Made by a program: the position numbers and the translations under genes. Positions 33,420-45,743 of a stretch of 64,000 bases of DNA are shown here, piece after piece; positions within the stretch are counted from its first letter, which is position 1; each line of letters starts with the position of its first letter. Source of the DNA: Ypsolopha sequella. Its lineage: Eukaryota > Arthropoda > Insecta > Lepidoptera > Ypsolophidae. The stretch covers positions 4,453,501 through 4,517,500 of the forward strand of contig OW203992.1 of the NCBI GenBank assembly GCA_934047225.1. The letters are read 5' to 3'. A model generated the notes under the pieces. The model ran no database searches. It worked only from the letters and a program-made list of their open reading frames with translations, and was not told the DNA's origin.

Positions 33420-34675
33420 CGAGGGTGAATCCAAAAGTTCTAAGCCCGACCGTGAAAATGAAAGAAAAGTGGGTTCAAAATTATTTTTATTTTTCGACAT
33501 AGTATCCATCTAGATCAACACACTTCTTCCACCTGACCTGCAACTTATTTATACCCTCGAAAAAAAATGATTCCGGAAGGTCGTCAAAATAGTCATTAAA
33601 TGCGACTATCACTTCTTCTCTAGTCGAATATTTAGATCCCCCCAAGTGTTTTTTAAATTTGGAAAGAGATGATAGTCAGAGGGGGCTAAATCCGGCGAAT
33701 AAGGTGGGTGGTGCAGCAACTCGTAACCACATTCATGGATCACAGCCATCGTTTCAACCGAAGTGTGAACTCGTGCATTGTCTTGATGAAACAAAACTCT
33801 CTTACGCAACATCCCCGGCCGTTTTTCTTTTATTTCTTCGCGAAGTTTTCGTAATAGGTTACAATAATAGCGTGAATTTATAGTTTCACCTTTAGGTAAA
33901 TAATCCAATAAAATAACTCCCTTCGAATCCCAAAAAACAGATGCCATGACTTTGTTGGCTGACAAAACGCACTTGGCCTTCTTCAGCGTGGGTGAGCCAG
34001 ATCTTTTCCACTGTTTGGATTGCTGTTTTGTTTCAGGAGTATGGTGATGAACCCAGCTTTTATCTATGGTAACAAAACGAGACATAAAATCCTCAGCATC
34101 TGCCTCAAAAAGTTCCAAACAGTCACGCGATATTGTGAATCGAACTCGTTTTTGGTCAGCTGAAAGCAATCTTGGGACCCAGCGAGCAGAAACCGTACGG
34201 AACCCCAATTCTACAATTATAATGTTTTGCACTCGGCCATAACTGATGCCTGTGATCTCAGCTATCCTACTAATGGTCAATCGTCGGTCTCCTAGGATGA
34301 GATCACAAATTTTGTCAGTGTTTTCTTTAGTGGTAGACGTTGAAGGCCTTCCTCTCCTTGGGTCATCTTCAATGGTCTCCCGACCGCGTTTAAATTCAGA
34401 TACCCACTTTTTGACAGTGGAATACGATGGAGCAGATTCCCCTAATGTTGTTTCCATATCTTCATGAATCTCTTTAGGTGAAAGACCTTTTTTATTGAGG
34501 TACTTAATCACAGCACGGCGTTAAACAAAATATCACAAAAAAATAATAGCTTGCAGTATCGAACTTCAACTTCACACAATCAATCACGAAAAAACATTCT
34601 AACAAATGACGGTAGATTTACAAAGATTTGATACCTCTTTGTAGGTCGGGCTTAGAACTTTTGGATTCACCCTCG
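33420..34675 (-). mobile_element. mariner transposon, 1,256 bp, complete ends
   Basis: The 32-bp terminal inverted repeats (33420-33451 and 34644-34675, starting cgagggtgaatccaaaag) are perfect inverses, flanked by TA duplications (33418-33419 and 34676-34677). One transposase gene lies on the minus strand. Perfect ends with a damaged gene suggest a fairly recent insertion that cannot mobilise itself. Confidence 0.95.
33487..34511 (-). pseudogene. mariner transposase, damaged
   Basis: Cut-and-paste DDD transposase. The main open frame is 33609-34511 (300 codons from a GTG). An N-terminal helix-turn-helix part begins IKYLNKKGLSPKEIHEDM and continues with VKKWVSEFKRGRETIEDDPR. The catalytic acidic residues are D150 (TIDKSW), D244 (HQDNARVH) and D279 (PYSPDLAPSDYHLF). 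The 34-residue spacing of the last two fits DD34D mariners. Two lesions are visible. A TAA stop lies just upstream of the RAV-type start of the family, leaving no proper ATG. A one-base loss in an A run near 33657 sends the frame off after FPNLK, while the family-typical C-terminus continues in the neighbouring frame to a stop at 33487-33489. The residue after D150 is K where E or another residue is common. Subfamily is likely mellifera-like, by memory. Confidence 0.9.
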
Positions 34676-34677
34676 TA

Positions 34678-35572
34678 GTACAACGGTAAGAATAAGAAGA
34701 ATAAGAATAAGAAGGCATTTATTCGCTGCAATAACAAATAAAAAATAAAATAAAGTAGATTAGAAAATGAACAACCAAAACACACAAACCAATACACAAT
34801 GATCGGTAACACAATAACAATAAAAACAACAGATGTTGTGTTGAGGCAGCGAAAAAGGTCTGACTCAGGACAATGCGATTTAAAAAAAAATCTCAGTGCC
34901 CTGGTATTATGTCAGGCCTGTTATCACACAGAATGCTTAAGAGAACCGATGCAAAACTCTTATTTATTATGTTAATAAATAACATTATACATATAATATA
35001 CATAAATTACTTACTTACTTACGGTACGAGTACATACCTCAGTTCCAACGATGACAAACGATGAATAATAGTTTCGAAACAATCATTGCTGAAAAGTAAA
35101 TAACCGCAACTTATTTTTACCTAACATTTATAAGGAAAAATTAAATTTACCGACTGAACATCCGGTTTGCCCACAGATATATTTCTGTGGATTTGTCACT
35201 GATTATTTGAATACGAGGAAAAGTTTATATATATTCCAAGGTCATTCAAAGGCAAAACAGAGTACGATTAAGTAAAACAATACGATGGCAGGACCATCTC
35301 GATTCCCCGACCGATGTGACCGAATATCACAGGACCTGAATGTAAGGACTCAACACAACAACGTCTCAGCACAGGTGCAGCACTGGAAAAAATATCTCTT
35401 TTTGTCTACTGTAAAAAAACAGTAGAAAAAGTGGCAATATACTCTATTCTCGTTCACACATTTGTGTACGAATTTCGTGAATAATTCTTTATTCAAAATT
35501 CAAATGACAAATGGAAAATACAATTTATAGCACACTGTGCGTAAAAAGTCGGCATTTTCCGCACTTGTGCTA
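34678..35572. other. Spacer right of the mariner
   Basis: An agaataagaa microsatellite-like run (34687-34716) then ggcatttattcgctgcaata, which may be a LINE/SINE 3' end. No gene recognised. Confidence 0.4.
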
Positions 35573-35834
35573 TAATAGTATATTACGATACCAGAGCGAT
35601 GAAACGTTTTCTGACGAGTGTGAGTTTGCGGCACGAGCCGAAGGCGAAATGACCGCTTTACGCGCAGCGTGCGTAAAGCGGTCATTTTACGCACAGTGTC
35701 CTATAAAAAATTATACGAAACTCGTGCGAGAAACTTTTTCTCGACTCGTGTGATTGCAGCACTCGCCTTCGGCTCGTGCCGCAAACTCACACTCGTCAGA
35801 AAACGTTTCATCGCTCTCGTATCGTAATATACTA
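35573..35834. mobile_element. MITE, ~260 bp, near-perfect ~70-bp TIRs
   Basis: atagtatattacgatac.ag then agcgatgaaacgttttctga, cgagtgtgagtttgcggcac and gagccgaaggcga on the left are inverted on the right (35761-35834) with a single mismatch seen. The interior has its own palindrome, gaccgctttacgcgcag/cgtgcgtaaagcggtc (35650-35685). The near identity of the arms suggests recent amplification or gene conversion. Confidence 0.85.
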
Positions 35835-36469
35835 TTTTGTCGCGCTTACTTAATCAACGTATTTATTTTCGAGTTATATGTATAGGTATTGTAGTTGGGA
35901 AAAATAGACAAACCGGCGCAAAAAAGCTCAAAGCTTTTCAAGGGATTCCGTTTTTTCAGCAGCGCATATTAAATCTTCCAAATTATTGAAAGAAGGAACA
36001 CCCACAAAATAATAAACACAGAAAGTAGTATTATTTACCCAATTGAAAAGTCGCTGATCGCAATTTTCGTGGCCACCGCTACTTGTACGGGTGCACTATT
36101 CAACGACCAATCAGGGTAGCGCCGACCTTAGGTCAACGTTTGTAGAGCTCTTAATTATCTGTACCAACAAAATTAACGTAAACGTAATATTAAACTACGT
36201 GTTGAAAACTCATTAGTACAGCTGTTTGTAACGAAACAGGGCCTATTTCAATACGAGTATCATGGGAAACCCGTGCAAAACTGGGTACCGGGGTGAATTC
36301 GGACGGGTATCTATTTCGGATATGTGAAATTGGGTTATTTTCTAATTTTCAAGTTTAAACAGGACTATTTCACAAATTACTATTTGTTTTAATTTTTAAG
36401 AAGAATCATACATATACACATTTGTCTGCATTATTATCAATCTGAATACCATGTATTAATTATTTATAA
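35835..36469. other. Spacer
   Basis: No gene or repeat recognised. Confidence 0.35.
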
Positions 36470-36650
36470 CTAGCTTTTGCCTGCGGCTTCGCCTGCGCTG
36501 ATTTATTTTGCATTTTTCGGCGATAAAAGTAGCCTATGTCACTCTCCGGCCCATAAATTATCTCTATGCAAAACATCACATCGATCCGTTGCTGCGTGAA
36601 AGAAGGACAAACCAACAAACACATGTTCACATATAGGGGTACGGATTAAT
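36470..36650 (-). mobile_element. Helitron-like element, 3' end preserved
   Basis: On the minus strand it ends in a hairpin-forming gcaggcgaagccgcaggcaa followed by aagCTAG at 36470 and then T, the expected Helitron 3' terminus and insertion site. Upstream are cggagagtgacatagg and ttcacgcagcaacggat words shared with 50000-50181. The 5' end is decayed. Confidence 0.65.
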
Positions 36651-38009
36651 TCTATTCCATAAAGAGATTCCATGTTTGTTTAAAAAATGAAAACGTACCA
36701 ATTTAAATTTACATATTATTTCATCAATACAATCACCTTATATGCAGGAGAATAATTCTGTAATTACAAGTTGTAATTTAAATACAACCTTCCATAAATC
36801 TGTTAGTGTGTTGAACACAAAGAAATATTTATTCTGCGACTAAGATTTTACTGCATATTTTATTGATAGGATTGAACCATAGACAATCGAACCTTGGACC
36901 TTGAGCAAGATTACAACTTGATTCGTGACTATAATTGTTAGAACCATAAGCGTGTAATATTTTATTATAATTCAAAAAACCATTCATTACACCTAATATC
37001 GTGAGAAAAATCTATAAAAACAAATCTTTACAAATATTCGGTAAAAGAATTAATTGAAAAGATTAATAGACCTTAAAGTAAGCGCGTCAAAATAAAACAG
37101 AACACATTTACGGCCAATTAGCGATAAGTACACACATAATAAATCGAAATAAAACAGATTAGCCCCGCACACCCGTATAAAATTATCGCTCAGTCTGAAC
37201 GCGAACGGAAGTAGCAAACCCATGAAAAAAAAAATGCAAATGTTTTTCAGTCTTCATTACAATGCCCGTCTGGGAATCGAACGAAGGGCCCTAATACACG
37301 CTAACGAAAGGAAATTCCTATTGACATTTTACAGCCAAGCATGTGTAAAAAATCAATTAAAAATGGACGCAGGAAACGCCTAGAATAGTCTTGAATTAAA
37401 CTTGAGTTGGTTTTTTAAACTACCATACATTTTAAGGGGACTCTTGGGGTAATTTTACTCATGACAGTCTGCTAAAAGAAAAATCTATAATTCTACAACA
37501 GTCTCGTCAAATCTAAATGTTAAAGAAAAACATGTAAAAAAAGTTTACAACGGAATAGAAAATTAAAAAATTGTTACAATAAAATCATTAATTACATTTT
37601 TTTTTTGTTAGAAATCTGATTTAAAGTGAAATGATATTATACCTATTCATGCGGGCCATAACATAAAGTTACAAATTCTAATTTTGCGTGTTTTACAGAA
37701 CAAGAATAGCCTTAAGCTAGTTCTTTTTTTAAACTCCGTACGTACGTTTTAACCGACCGATTTGTGGGGTCATTACTGAATATTTTTGCAACAACCGTAG
37801 TTCAAGTGAGCAAAAACTTCACAACTGATTACCCTCATTTCCTTTAAGGAGCCTCCTTTTAGCACGAATCTGCTCGTTACAGGACGACGTATTTGTCCCG
37901 TATTACACCTAGAAGCCAATGACGTCATGAAAAAGGTTGTTTAGCGTATATAGTGCAGTAGAGGGGTTTGTCAATTTAAATATATTATATTTTTACTTGT
38001 TATGACGGA
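36651..38009. other. Region without recognised genes
   Basis: AT-rich; no ORF above 60 codons and no repeat pairs found by eye. Confidence 0.4.
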
Positions 38010-38317
38010 TACTTGGAGACCCCGTCGAAGTAATTCGGAGTAGAGCAAGAGGACAGCTCACAGGCAAAAAATCAGGAGGCCCACCATGCATGGGACCGAT
38101 GGATGGCGGTATAGCCATCCCTAATAGCCGGGCCTTATATGGAAAAGACTAGTTACGGGACGGGTGCGAGGGTTCCGGCACTGCGCTCACCAACCCGCCT
38201 GCCGAGCGTGTGTGAGTATGGGCAATTCTTCCAGGATGACCGCCGGGAGTGACAAAGTCCTGGAAAGGCTTATGTCCAGCAGTGGACGAACTAGGCTGAT
38301 GGATGGATGGATGGATG
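38010..38317 (+). mobile_element. Chimeric retroposon ending in an RTE-like tail, copy 2
   Basis: Colinear with 19500-19817: cttggagaccccgtcgaagt, acagctcacaggcaaaaaa, ccctaatagccgggccttat, gagggttccggcactgcgct, tggaaaggcttatgtccagc, then a tgatgg(atgg)n tail of four units. The 5' part seen in copy 1 is missing, which is normal for retroposed copies. Confidence 0.75.
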
Positions 38318-38759
38318 CCATGACGCTTTAGAAAAAGGTGCTCAGAAAGTTTATAAAAAAAAATAATTGAATGCATTAAATTTTTTTTCGCTAAAATTAC
38401 GAGTACAGCTAATAAAATATATTAGGGGAAGTAAATTTATTAATTCGGTATGATCACTAGAGCACGTCATTAATATACCCGATACATTTTTAAATTTCTG
38501 TTATTTCCCAGTGTACCTGTCGATTTAGATTAATTACAGATTAACGCCTATTGATGTGTTATGCCGAGAAAAGAACAAACAAAAGTACCTATAGAGAGGT
38601 AACTGTTTCTATTTTGTTACGGAATCCCAAATCCTTTCAGGGTATCGTCATATCTTTAAAGCGAAGCGTGTCTGCAAAACAACATGAAAAACGATTGGAT
38701 TAATCAATAAAATCTGTTTTTATAACGTAAAACATATATTGCTTCAAACTAAGCGAATT

Positions 38760-38945
38760 TTTTAATGTCAAATGTGGCGTCTTTTTATGTGTGAAATGTC
38801 TTTTGGTGTCATATGAAGCGTCTTTTTGCATGTCAAACTAAGTGTCTTTTTTATGACAAATAAAGCGTCTTTTGTGTGTTAAAGGAAGGGCAATTATGTG
38901 TGTCAAATAAAGCTTCTTTTTGTGTGTCATATGAAGCGTGTTTTC
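38760..38945. repeat. Degenerate minisatellite (~30-bp units)
   Basis: At least six units built on gtgtcaaataaagcgtcttt, with variants catatgaagcgtctttttg, aaactaagtgtctttttt and aaataaagcttctttttg. Confidence 0.65.
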
Positions 38946-39030
38946 AAAGTGTAATCATTTAAAGTTAACAAAATTCATACATTAACCCCTACAATTATTA
39001 TGGGTCAGCAAATTTTTCAAAAAGTTACCA

Positions 39031-39227
39031 TTGGGCCGTAAGGCATTGGAATGGAGACCACATACAGCAAAGCGCAGCGTAGGCCGCCCTCGCGCCTGCT
39101 GGACTGACGATCTGAAGGACGTTGCGGGTGGCGCCTGGATGAGGATGACTGAGGACCGCCAAGAGTGGCGTAATATTGGGGAGGCCTATGTTTAGCAGTT
39201 GACAAATACGGGCTGATGGATGGATGA
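39031..39227 (+). pseudogene. RTE-type LINE C-terminal fragment, copy 2
   Basis: gggccgtaaggcattggaat through gactgaggaccgccaagagt closely matches 15868-16030. Compared with that copy it keeps the tgatggatgg tail, has an in-frame TAG where AYLQQWT would be (atgtttagcag), and starts abruptly at ttgggccgta. A 5'-truncated insertion. Confidence 0.85.
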
Positions 39228-40021
39228 TACCATAGTTTGGTAATCGCCGCGTGCTGCCTCATGGTTTAAACGCAAATGCGTGACTAATCACTGGTAATAG
39301 ATAATGCACCGAGGTACTCGCATAGTAGAGACACCCTTGTCTGCCCTTGGGCTGCTCGTCAATGTATCGCATACATAGACAATACAGCTTAGAAAGACGC
39401 CTATTGTTCAACATCTTGCGTACAAATAATTCTGTCAACAATCGAAACGGGATACTGCAATCCTATTGGCTCTTCCAATCTTACGTATAGCGCCACAAAC
39501 TTATCTTTCCCGAAGACGAAGACTCTAACGTCTACCAAAACATATAATTTTGGAGTGGCGAATTATATCTGCTGGTTCAGTCAGATGTGTTGACAGAAAT
39601 CGGTCGCCTGTTAAGAGGAGTCTGTAGGCTGTAGTCGTCTATGATCGCATACAATACGTAACATTCTCGTGAATGTGTAATAATTTGTACGAAAGGTTAT
39701 GGTGAAGGTGAGTCGGAACAACGTAACTAGTTTTTTCAAGTATATCTAAAACTTAAGGTGATACACTGAATACACAAAACATACACAATTGAGGTAAATA
39801 AAAAATATAATGTTATTAGGACATTCGTGTAAAAGTAAAAAAATCATTGACTTCTTTTGACAAAATAGACCAATTTAAATTCAATTAGGAACCTAAAACT
39901 TAAAAATAAAGTTTTGGCTGAAAGTACGTTTAAAAGTTAACATTATTGAAAAAGAAACGCCAGAAGAGATCTAGACATGTGCAGGAGCTCTAAATTCGAA
40001 TTCGAACCTGGGACCTCTCGA
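39228..40021. other. Spacer
   Basis: No gene recognised. The minus ORFs at 39017-39262 and 39259-39441 are antisense or chance. Confidence 0.35.
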
Positions 40022-40078
40022 ACAAGAAAAACAAAGTTAAGTTGTGCACTTTGCACCGAGCAACTGATGTTTAACCGT
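40022..40078. repeat. Solo arm of the 6287-6536 MITE
   Basis: aacaagaaaaacaaagttaa then gttgtgcactttgc and caactgatgtttaa matches the right arm of the element at 6287-6536. No opposite arm is nearby. Confidence 0.65.
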
Positions 40079-41042
40079 AACTGCTATTATTTTTAATGCT
40101 ATCTGTATTTCCATTCCATGTGCGAATATAGACGGAGATAGTGTGTAAGTGAGAGGTGGATAAAACGGTCCCCATTTCTATTCCCAAGGAATTTTGATTT
40201 GGGTTATACCGATTGTGGATATACAATATGGACTTATCATTACATCACCTTCAGAAGCCAAGGTCACTCACTCAAAACACAGCGTATTTCGTACATTTGT
40301 AAAGATTCAAGATAGCTACCGTATAATTTGTCGTTTCCTTTTCGACTGCTTCTTTTTCTTGTTAATTCACAGGGTTATGTCGGTAAAAAACAATTTTTGT
40401 TCCTTCGTTTATTTTTAGTTTATTTGTTTTTCTGCAAAGTTCCTCAAAACCAGATCTACGAATTCAATAAGTACATGTTATTACAGGCAGATATGGGGTT
40501 ATGTTCTATGATATCTTCATTGTTAATTATCGTTATCATGAAAAATTTAAAACCCATTCAGTTTTCTTACTTTTTTCTTCCGTCTCTCCAACAAGAAAAT
40601 ATTAAACTGATTGAGTTTAAAGAAAAGTAGTGCTAGGAATAGAACCCAAAAAATACCTAAATGTTTGTGAAGTTGTAATTTGAAAATTCATGTTAAAATA
40701 ATACACATACATAGACGGAACCAGTGCATTATTTACGACGTACACCAGCCACTATTTTTTGTTGACAACTTATTAATTTTCGAGTTACTATATACGTGCA
40801 TTTTTTGCGTGCAAAAAACTTACAAACATCCTATGCAATTAGTCTCAGCGCATTTGCAATTTTGTGAAATATTCTTTTGTTTCGAGTCGTCATTTTGTAA
40901 TTCGGCTGTCAATAAAATCTGGTTATAGTTACTAAGAAATGGGGAATATTTTATTACAAATCAAACATACTAACTGCACATCAAATCAACGCAGAAAAGA
41001 GCCGGTAGGTTAGGTTAGAAGATTCGTGATTATTTTTTTTCA
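40079..41042. other. AT-rich region with chance ORFs
   Basis: ORFs of 74, 100 and 82 codons (40194-40928, plus) are rich in F, L and I, overlap each other in different frames and show no motif. I see no support for a gene. Confidence 0.4.
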
Positions 41043-41470
41043 ATGCAAGTGCTCATAAAGGCCCACTTTTTATGCATCAAAACCGAACAGAAAGTCGATT
41101 ATTTTTCCCTTAAGGCTTTATTATTATTTTTTTAATTTATTTACGAGAACTTGGCTAACCTGCCACCTTTCCTGTGTACCATAAATGTTATACTTTTTTT
41201 CCACTCTTTAACGGCTCTGGATACAGTCCTTTTGAGCCAATCATTAACTTGCAAAATTGTAACAATGTAACTTTCAACTTAAATAATTAAATTGTTTTCT
41301 TTGATTATATTTGTTTTATTTCCTCACACTATGCATTGAAAAACGTAGTATGATACACGGGCGTGAGAGCAATAAATAACTCGGTTACGTTTAAAACACT
41401 CGCTACGTTTGTGTTTTAAATCGTCCTCGTAATTTATTCCTTTTCGCCCTTGTAGCATAAACTACTATTA
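41043..41470 (-). repeat. Dispersed ~400-bp repeat, mate of 27631-28022
   Basis: The inverse of the copy in the hAT-like element: gcccactttttatgcatcaa, cggctctggatacagtcctt, cattgaaaaacgtagtatga, ttaaatcgtcctcgtaattt and cataaactactattatgaca. Confidence 0.75.
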
Positions 41471-42017
41471 TGACAACCCAGAAATACTGATTGTGGTCCG
41501 CCCTTATCAAGACACTGACCTTTTGATGTGCAGTTAATATTTTCGAAAGGATACTTTTGTAAGGATATTTTTTTTGATATGAGATTCAACACTACCCCTG
41601 AAATTTAATATTTTTAATTTCGTTAATTTCTGCCCATTAGTTTTGAATTTATGAAAGAACTACGTTTTTTATTAGGACAAGAATAGCCTTTACATTTTTT
41701 TACATCGTTAAAACATTTTCTTTGTGATTTTGTTGCACGAAGAGTTTATTATTTTAAAATGAACCGGGAAGCAGTAAACGAAGAACAATGAGGTATAATA
41801 TTTCAAAAGTTAATAAACAATAACCAAACAAAGACGGTTCATTTTTATTTCCTCACAGAATCCATTTCAGTGACCATTAAAAACAAAGGGCTTTGACTTT
41901 GATAAGTGTAAATAATCAAAGGGCTTTGAGTTAGTTTTTGTCAATTAATATTGAGGGTCATAAAAATATATAACAGTGTTGCTTTGAAAAATATCACGGA
42001 ATTAATTATTATATTCA
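41471..42017. other. Spacer
   Basis: No gene recognised. The phrase aaagggctttga occurs twice (41886 and 41940). Confidence 0.35.
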
Positions 42018-42085
42018 CGCCTTTCTCCCAGAGAGGCAGGCACAGACTACAGGTCTTTATCTGAGACGATCCTAACACAACTCTT
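42018..42085 (-). pseudogene. LINE C-terminus scrap (DRSRWK family)
   Basis: ctttctcccagagaggcagg..cagactacaggtcttta..acgatc is the inverse-strand end of the family seen at 30307-30402, about 20 codons long. Confidence 0.5.
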
Positions 42086-44366
42086 TCGCGAGTATTATTC
42101 AGTGCCGTCAAAAACTGAAACTCATTTGGTATTCAGATGCCGTTGCACAGTTAACAAACAACAATAAATTATATGAATAACAATAATCATAATTTAATAA
42201 TATTTTTTTATTAAGATTTGATAATAATAAATAAAGCATATTCAATAAGAATGGGGTAAATAGGACAACAATGTTTTTAGCTAAACTGTGAAACTAATTC
42301 AGAATGCGCGTTTCTGTATATTGCAGCAGCTGACGGACATTGTCATTTTGACATGCCTGGCACGTCAGAAGGTCATGACAGAATCAGTGTTGTCATATTA
42401 CTACCACAACTTTTATAAAAGTGTCATCTTTAAAAATAACCTTTATCTCTAGTTAATAAGAGCTAAGAAGGTCGTGAAAATAGTTTGCTACATCAAACAC
42501 GTGGTTTAATGTTTAGTATAGTTCGTTCAAAACAAATATACAATGTTAGAATGTTTACAAAAAACCGGACTTTATGAGGGAGCTTGGACAAATAAGCAGA
42601 ACGGTGGATTTGTACGTTTTCTTTAGAGGAATGTGTATTCAGTTTGTTTGTAGTTTGTGAAGGAGGGAAAAATGCTTGGATATAAGCGGTAGAGTTGAAA
42701 ATGTCAACTTGACATAATAGTTATACCACAATATTGTTTTAAATAATATGATACTATATTTATATAACATAATTATTATATACAATTATACTAACTATAA
42801 TTAATTACATAACTCGGCTAAATCAACCCGCCATTTACAAGCTATGTCGCGGATATGTCGATCTAAGATCCCGGAGACTGTACATAAATGGATTCCATTT
42901 TTTTTATCTTATAATTTTTGAAACCAAAAAATATTTGAGATTATAAAAAGTTCTCGCCCCATTTCGCCTTCTTATGGAGTGAATGTGGAAAAATCCCACC
43001 TTTGTGCACCTTTACACCCTACAGTTCGATAAGGATTTTTTGGCGCGTGGAAAAAATTTCAACACTTAGTATCATACCTTTATAATTTGAATATCACAAA
43101 ATCCTTTTTTAGTGGATGACTAGCATAAGGTGCCTATCTATCTACCAAAAAAGTTTGTAGGTTATACAGGTTGTTTTGGATATCGATGTAAATATTTTCA
43201 GGGATGATAAAGGAAGTGATTTTAAAACATTTGTCACTGAATTTAATATTTTGCAAAGTTTTGTAGTTTTCGAGATTTAGACATTTTTCAGTTTTGTCTA
43301 CTTAAAATTAGAATAAAACACTATTTTTATGAGACAGATAAACGTTTTTTCATTTTATTTTTCATCTTCTGCGGTTTCACCGGTAGAATTTCTTCAGCCA
43401 CGATCATGCCGGAAGTCTATTGTAAATTGATTGTTATCGATAATCAATAATTATACTGACTGGCTGTGTTTTGTTTGTCAGTCAGTCACGGAATTGTTTT
43501 ATATTACAATACAAAGACAACTAAAAAAAAAAACAAACGGCAGATAGAAGTGAAAACTTTCCTGTCAAATTATCAATTTGAAGTTTTGTCATACTCATAG
43601 CTACAGATCATAGAGAAACTAACCCTTAAGAGGTGCAATGACACTCGGTTGCCATTTCGGTGACGCGATCCCATAAGATAGTCCCCTGCCAAAAATCAAT
43701 CAACACGCCTAAAATAGTGTAGTTAACTGATTAAGTTGTGTAAAAATATTAACGGATACTTGTGAATGACATATTTAGAAGTACGCACGAATATTTAAAC
43801 ATGAGAAAAGAAGTCAAGGTCGAAATGATTCGAACCTAAGAAAAATAATGTAAATCGAAACGCGATAATAACGCAATAAATAGGCCCAATAAATACTTTT
43901 CATGAAATGCTTGTCTTAATTTAAAGTTTAAAGTATAAAGGTTGGAAAATATGTAAGCTTTACATTGACAATGACAATAATAACATTGTATTTTGTGCAA
44001 CTGTGACATAATACGAGTAAGAGTCATTGAGTTTCGTAAAAGACTACACAAGTGTCTTGGACATATTATAATTAAATCTATTATAATATTTTTAACTAAC
44101 AATTTCACGAAAAATAAGAAAAAAAAAGCGGGCATTTTTTTGCTTCTCTATGGTCTTATAATAAAGCTGTTCTGTGGAATGTGTGGAAGCATACGAGGCT
44201 GTATGGCAGAAATCCCTTTGCCTAGGCCAAAGCAAAAAAGAAATATTAGTCGCTCATTCGGTAACTAAGCGGTGCTTCGATCAACAATATAGAAAAAGCA
44301 GTGTGATAATAAATTGGGCAAATCACAGCTTAGAATCGCGAAGTAATAGTACCGTTTTTGATATTT
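42086..44366. other. Region without recognised genes
   Basis: Overlapping ORFs of 91-99 codons (43836-44268, both strands) have no motif. Nothing else is recognised in this 2.3 kb. Confidence 0.4.
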
Positions 44367-44658
44367 TTAGGGTTCCGTATCCAAAGGGTAACCAACGGGA
44401 CCCTGTTACTAAGACTCCGCTGTCCGTCTGTCTGTCCGTCTGTCAACAGGCTGTATCTTATGAACCGTGATAGTTAAGACATTTGAAATTTTCACAGATG
44501 ATGTATTTCTGTTGCCGCTATAACAAAACATAATAAAAAACAGAATAAAATAAATATTTAAAGTTGCTCCCATACAACAGACATGTTTTTTTGCCGTTTT
44601 TATAGATAATGGTACGGAACCCTTCGTGCGCGAGTCCGACTCGCTCTTGGCCCGTTTT
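44367..44658 (-). mobile_element. Dispersed repeat GCCAAGTGCGAGTC family, long form
   Basis: Minus-strand copy with complete ends: agggttccgtatccaaaggg on one side and gaacccttcgtgcgcgag, ccgactcg on the other, with the gacag array and gataatggtacgg in the expected places. Confidence 0.8.
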
Positions 44659-45743
44659 AATTACCTTATTGCAGTTATATATAAAATACTATTTGGTTAA
44701 AACAGATTTGTTAATACAGCACTTTTTTTTCTATCAGTATTTTTCCTGAAAAAGTTATCTCGTGTAACACAATACATTCGCAAACGATAATTCTGCCTAC
44801 ACTTTTAGCACAAAATTGTCTTTTAGATGCTAAAAATATCCAAATTAACACTATTATCGCATTCCTTGTCAGAATTAAGAGAAATAATGAATTCATCAAA
44901 CTAGACCGAGGCTTACACGTGCTTATCATTAAAACCCAGCTGTTGAACAATCGATTAAAAGTAAAATAAAAATTACAAAAAGAAAATCTGAATTACAGAC
45001 AGAAGAATTCTTGGCTAGTGACACAAATCTGTAATGGTAACACGGAATCGTGAAAGTGTTGCCAGTACAGCGTATTATTTTAAAGAATTTGGAATTTTTA
45101 AATAAAAGTGGTGCTTGATTCTGCATTTTCAATAGCACGGTAAGAGTTGAGCGGAATATTGCTTATTAATAATATAACCATGAGTCGATATAAATTTATA
45201 TTTTTCATAAAAAATAAACAGTTTTTTTTTGTAATTGCGATACGTAAGGGACATTAACGATTTTTCATTTTGTGAAAATTAGAAGTAGTATTAAATTTAA
45301 TCTATTTTTATTTTCAGTTAATATATTACATATCATATAATTATAAATTTTTATTTTTATTTGTTTAGTGTTTGAATTTTATTGTCTTTTTCAACGAAAT
45401 CTTGTTTTTATAGTGATAAAAAAGAGTTTCAATTTGGCTACCAGAAAAACACAGTGTCACATTTTGGAGACATCAACGAATTCTCCGAACGTGTAAATTT
45501 TAACCCATAAACACAACAACACTGCAGCGACACAAAAGAAAAAAAAAGTATTATTTTAAAAATATAACACAGAAAAGTCTATCCGTCGCCAACTATATGT
45601 CCCGCCGGCCATGGATCGTTAGAGGCTGAAAATAGATCATTTCTAGATCTTCACATGTGCGGCGACAATGGCACGATGCGTAGAGCACGTTTTTTTTAAG
45701 CGACAGACGCGCTGGTTTTTTGATTTTTTGTCTGTCTTAATAA
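44659..45743. other. Spacer
   Basis: No gene or repeat recognised. Confidence 0.35.

Noticed and set aside
33659..34467. Plus-strand ORFs across the mariner
   Set aside because: Antisense shadows of the transposase frame.
40194..40928. Cluster of three overlapping plus-strand ORFs (74-100 codons)
   Set aside because: Different frames, F/L/I-rich, no motif; a product of low stop density in T-rich DNA.
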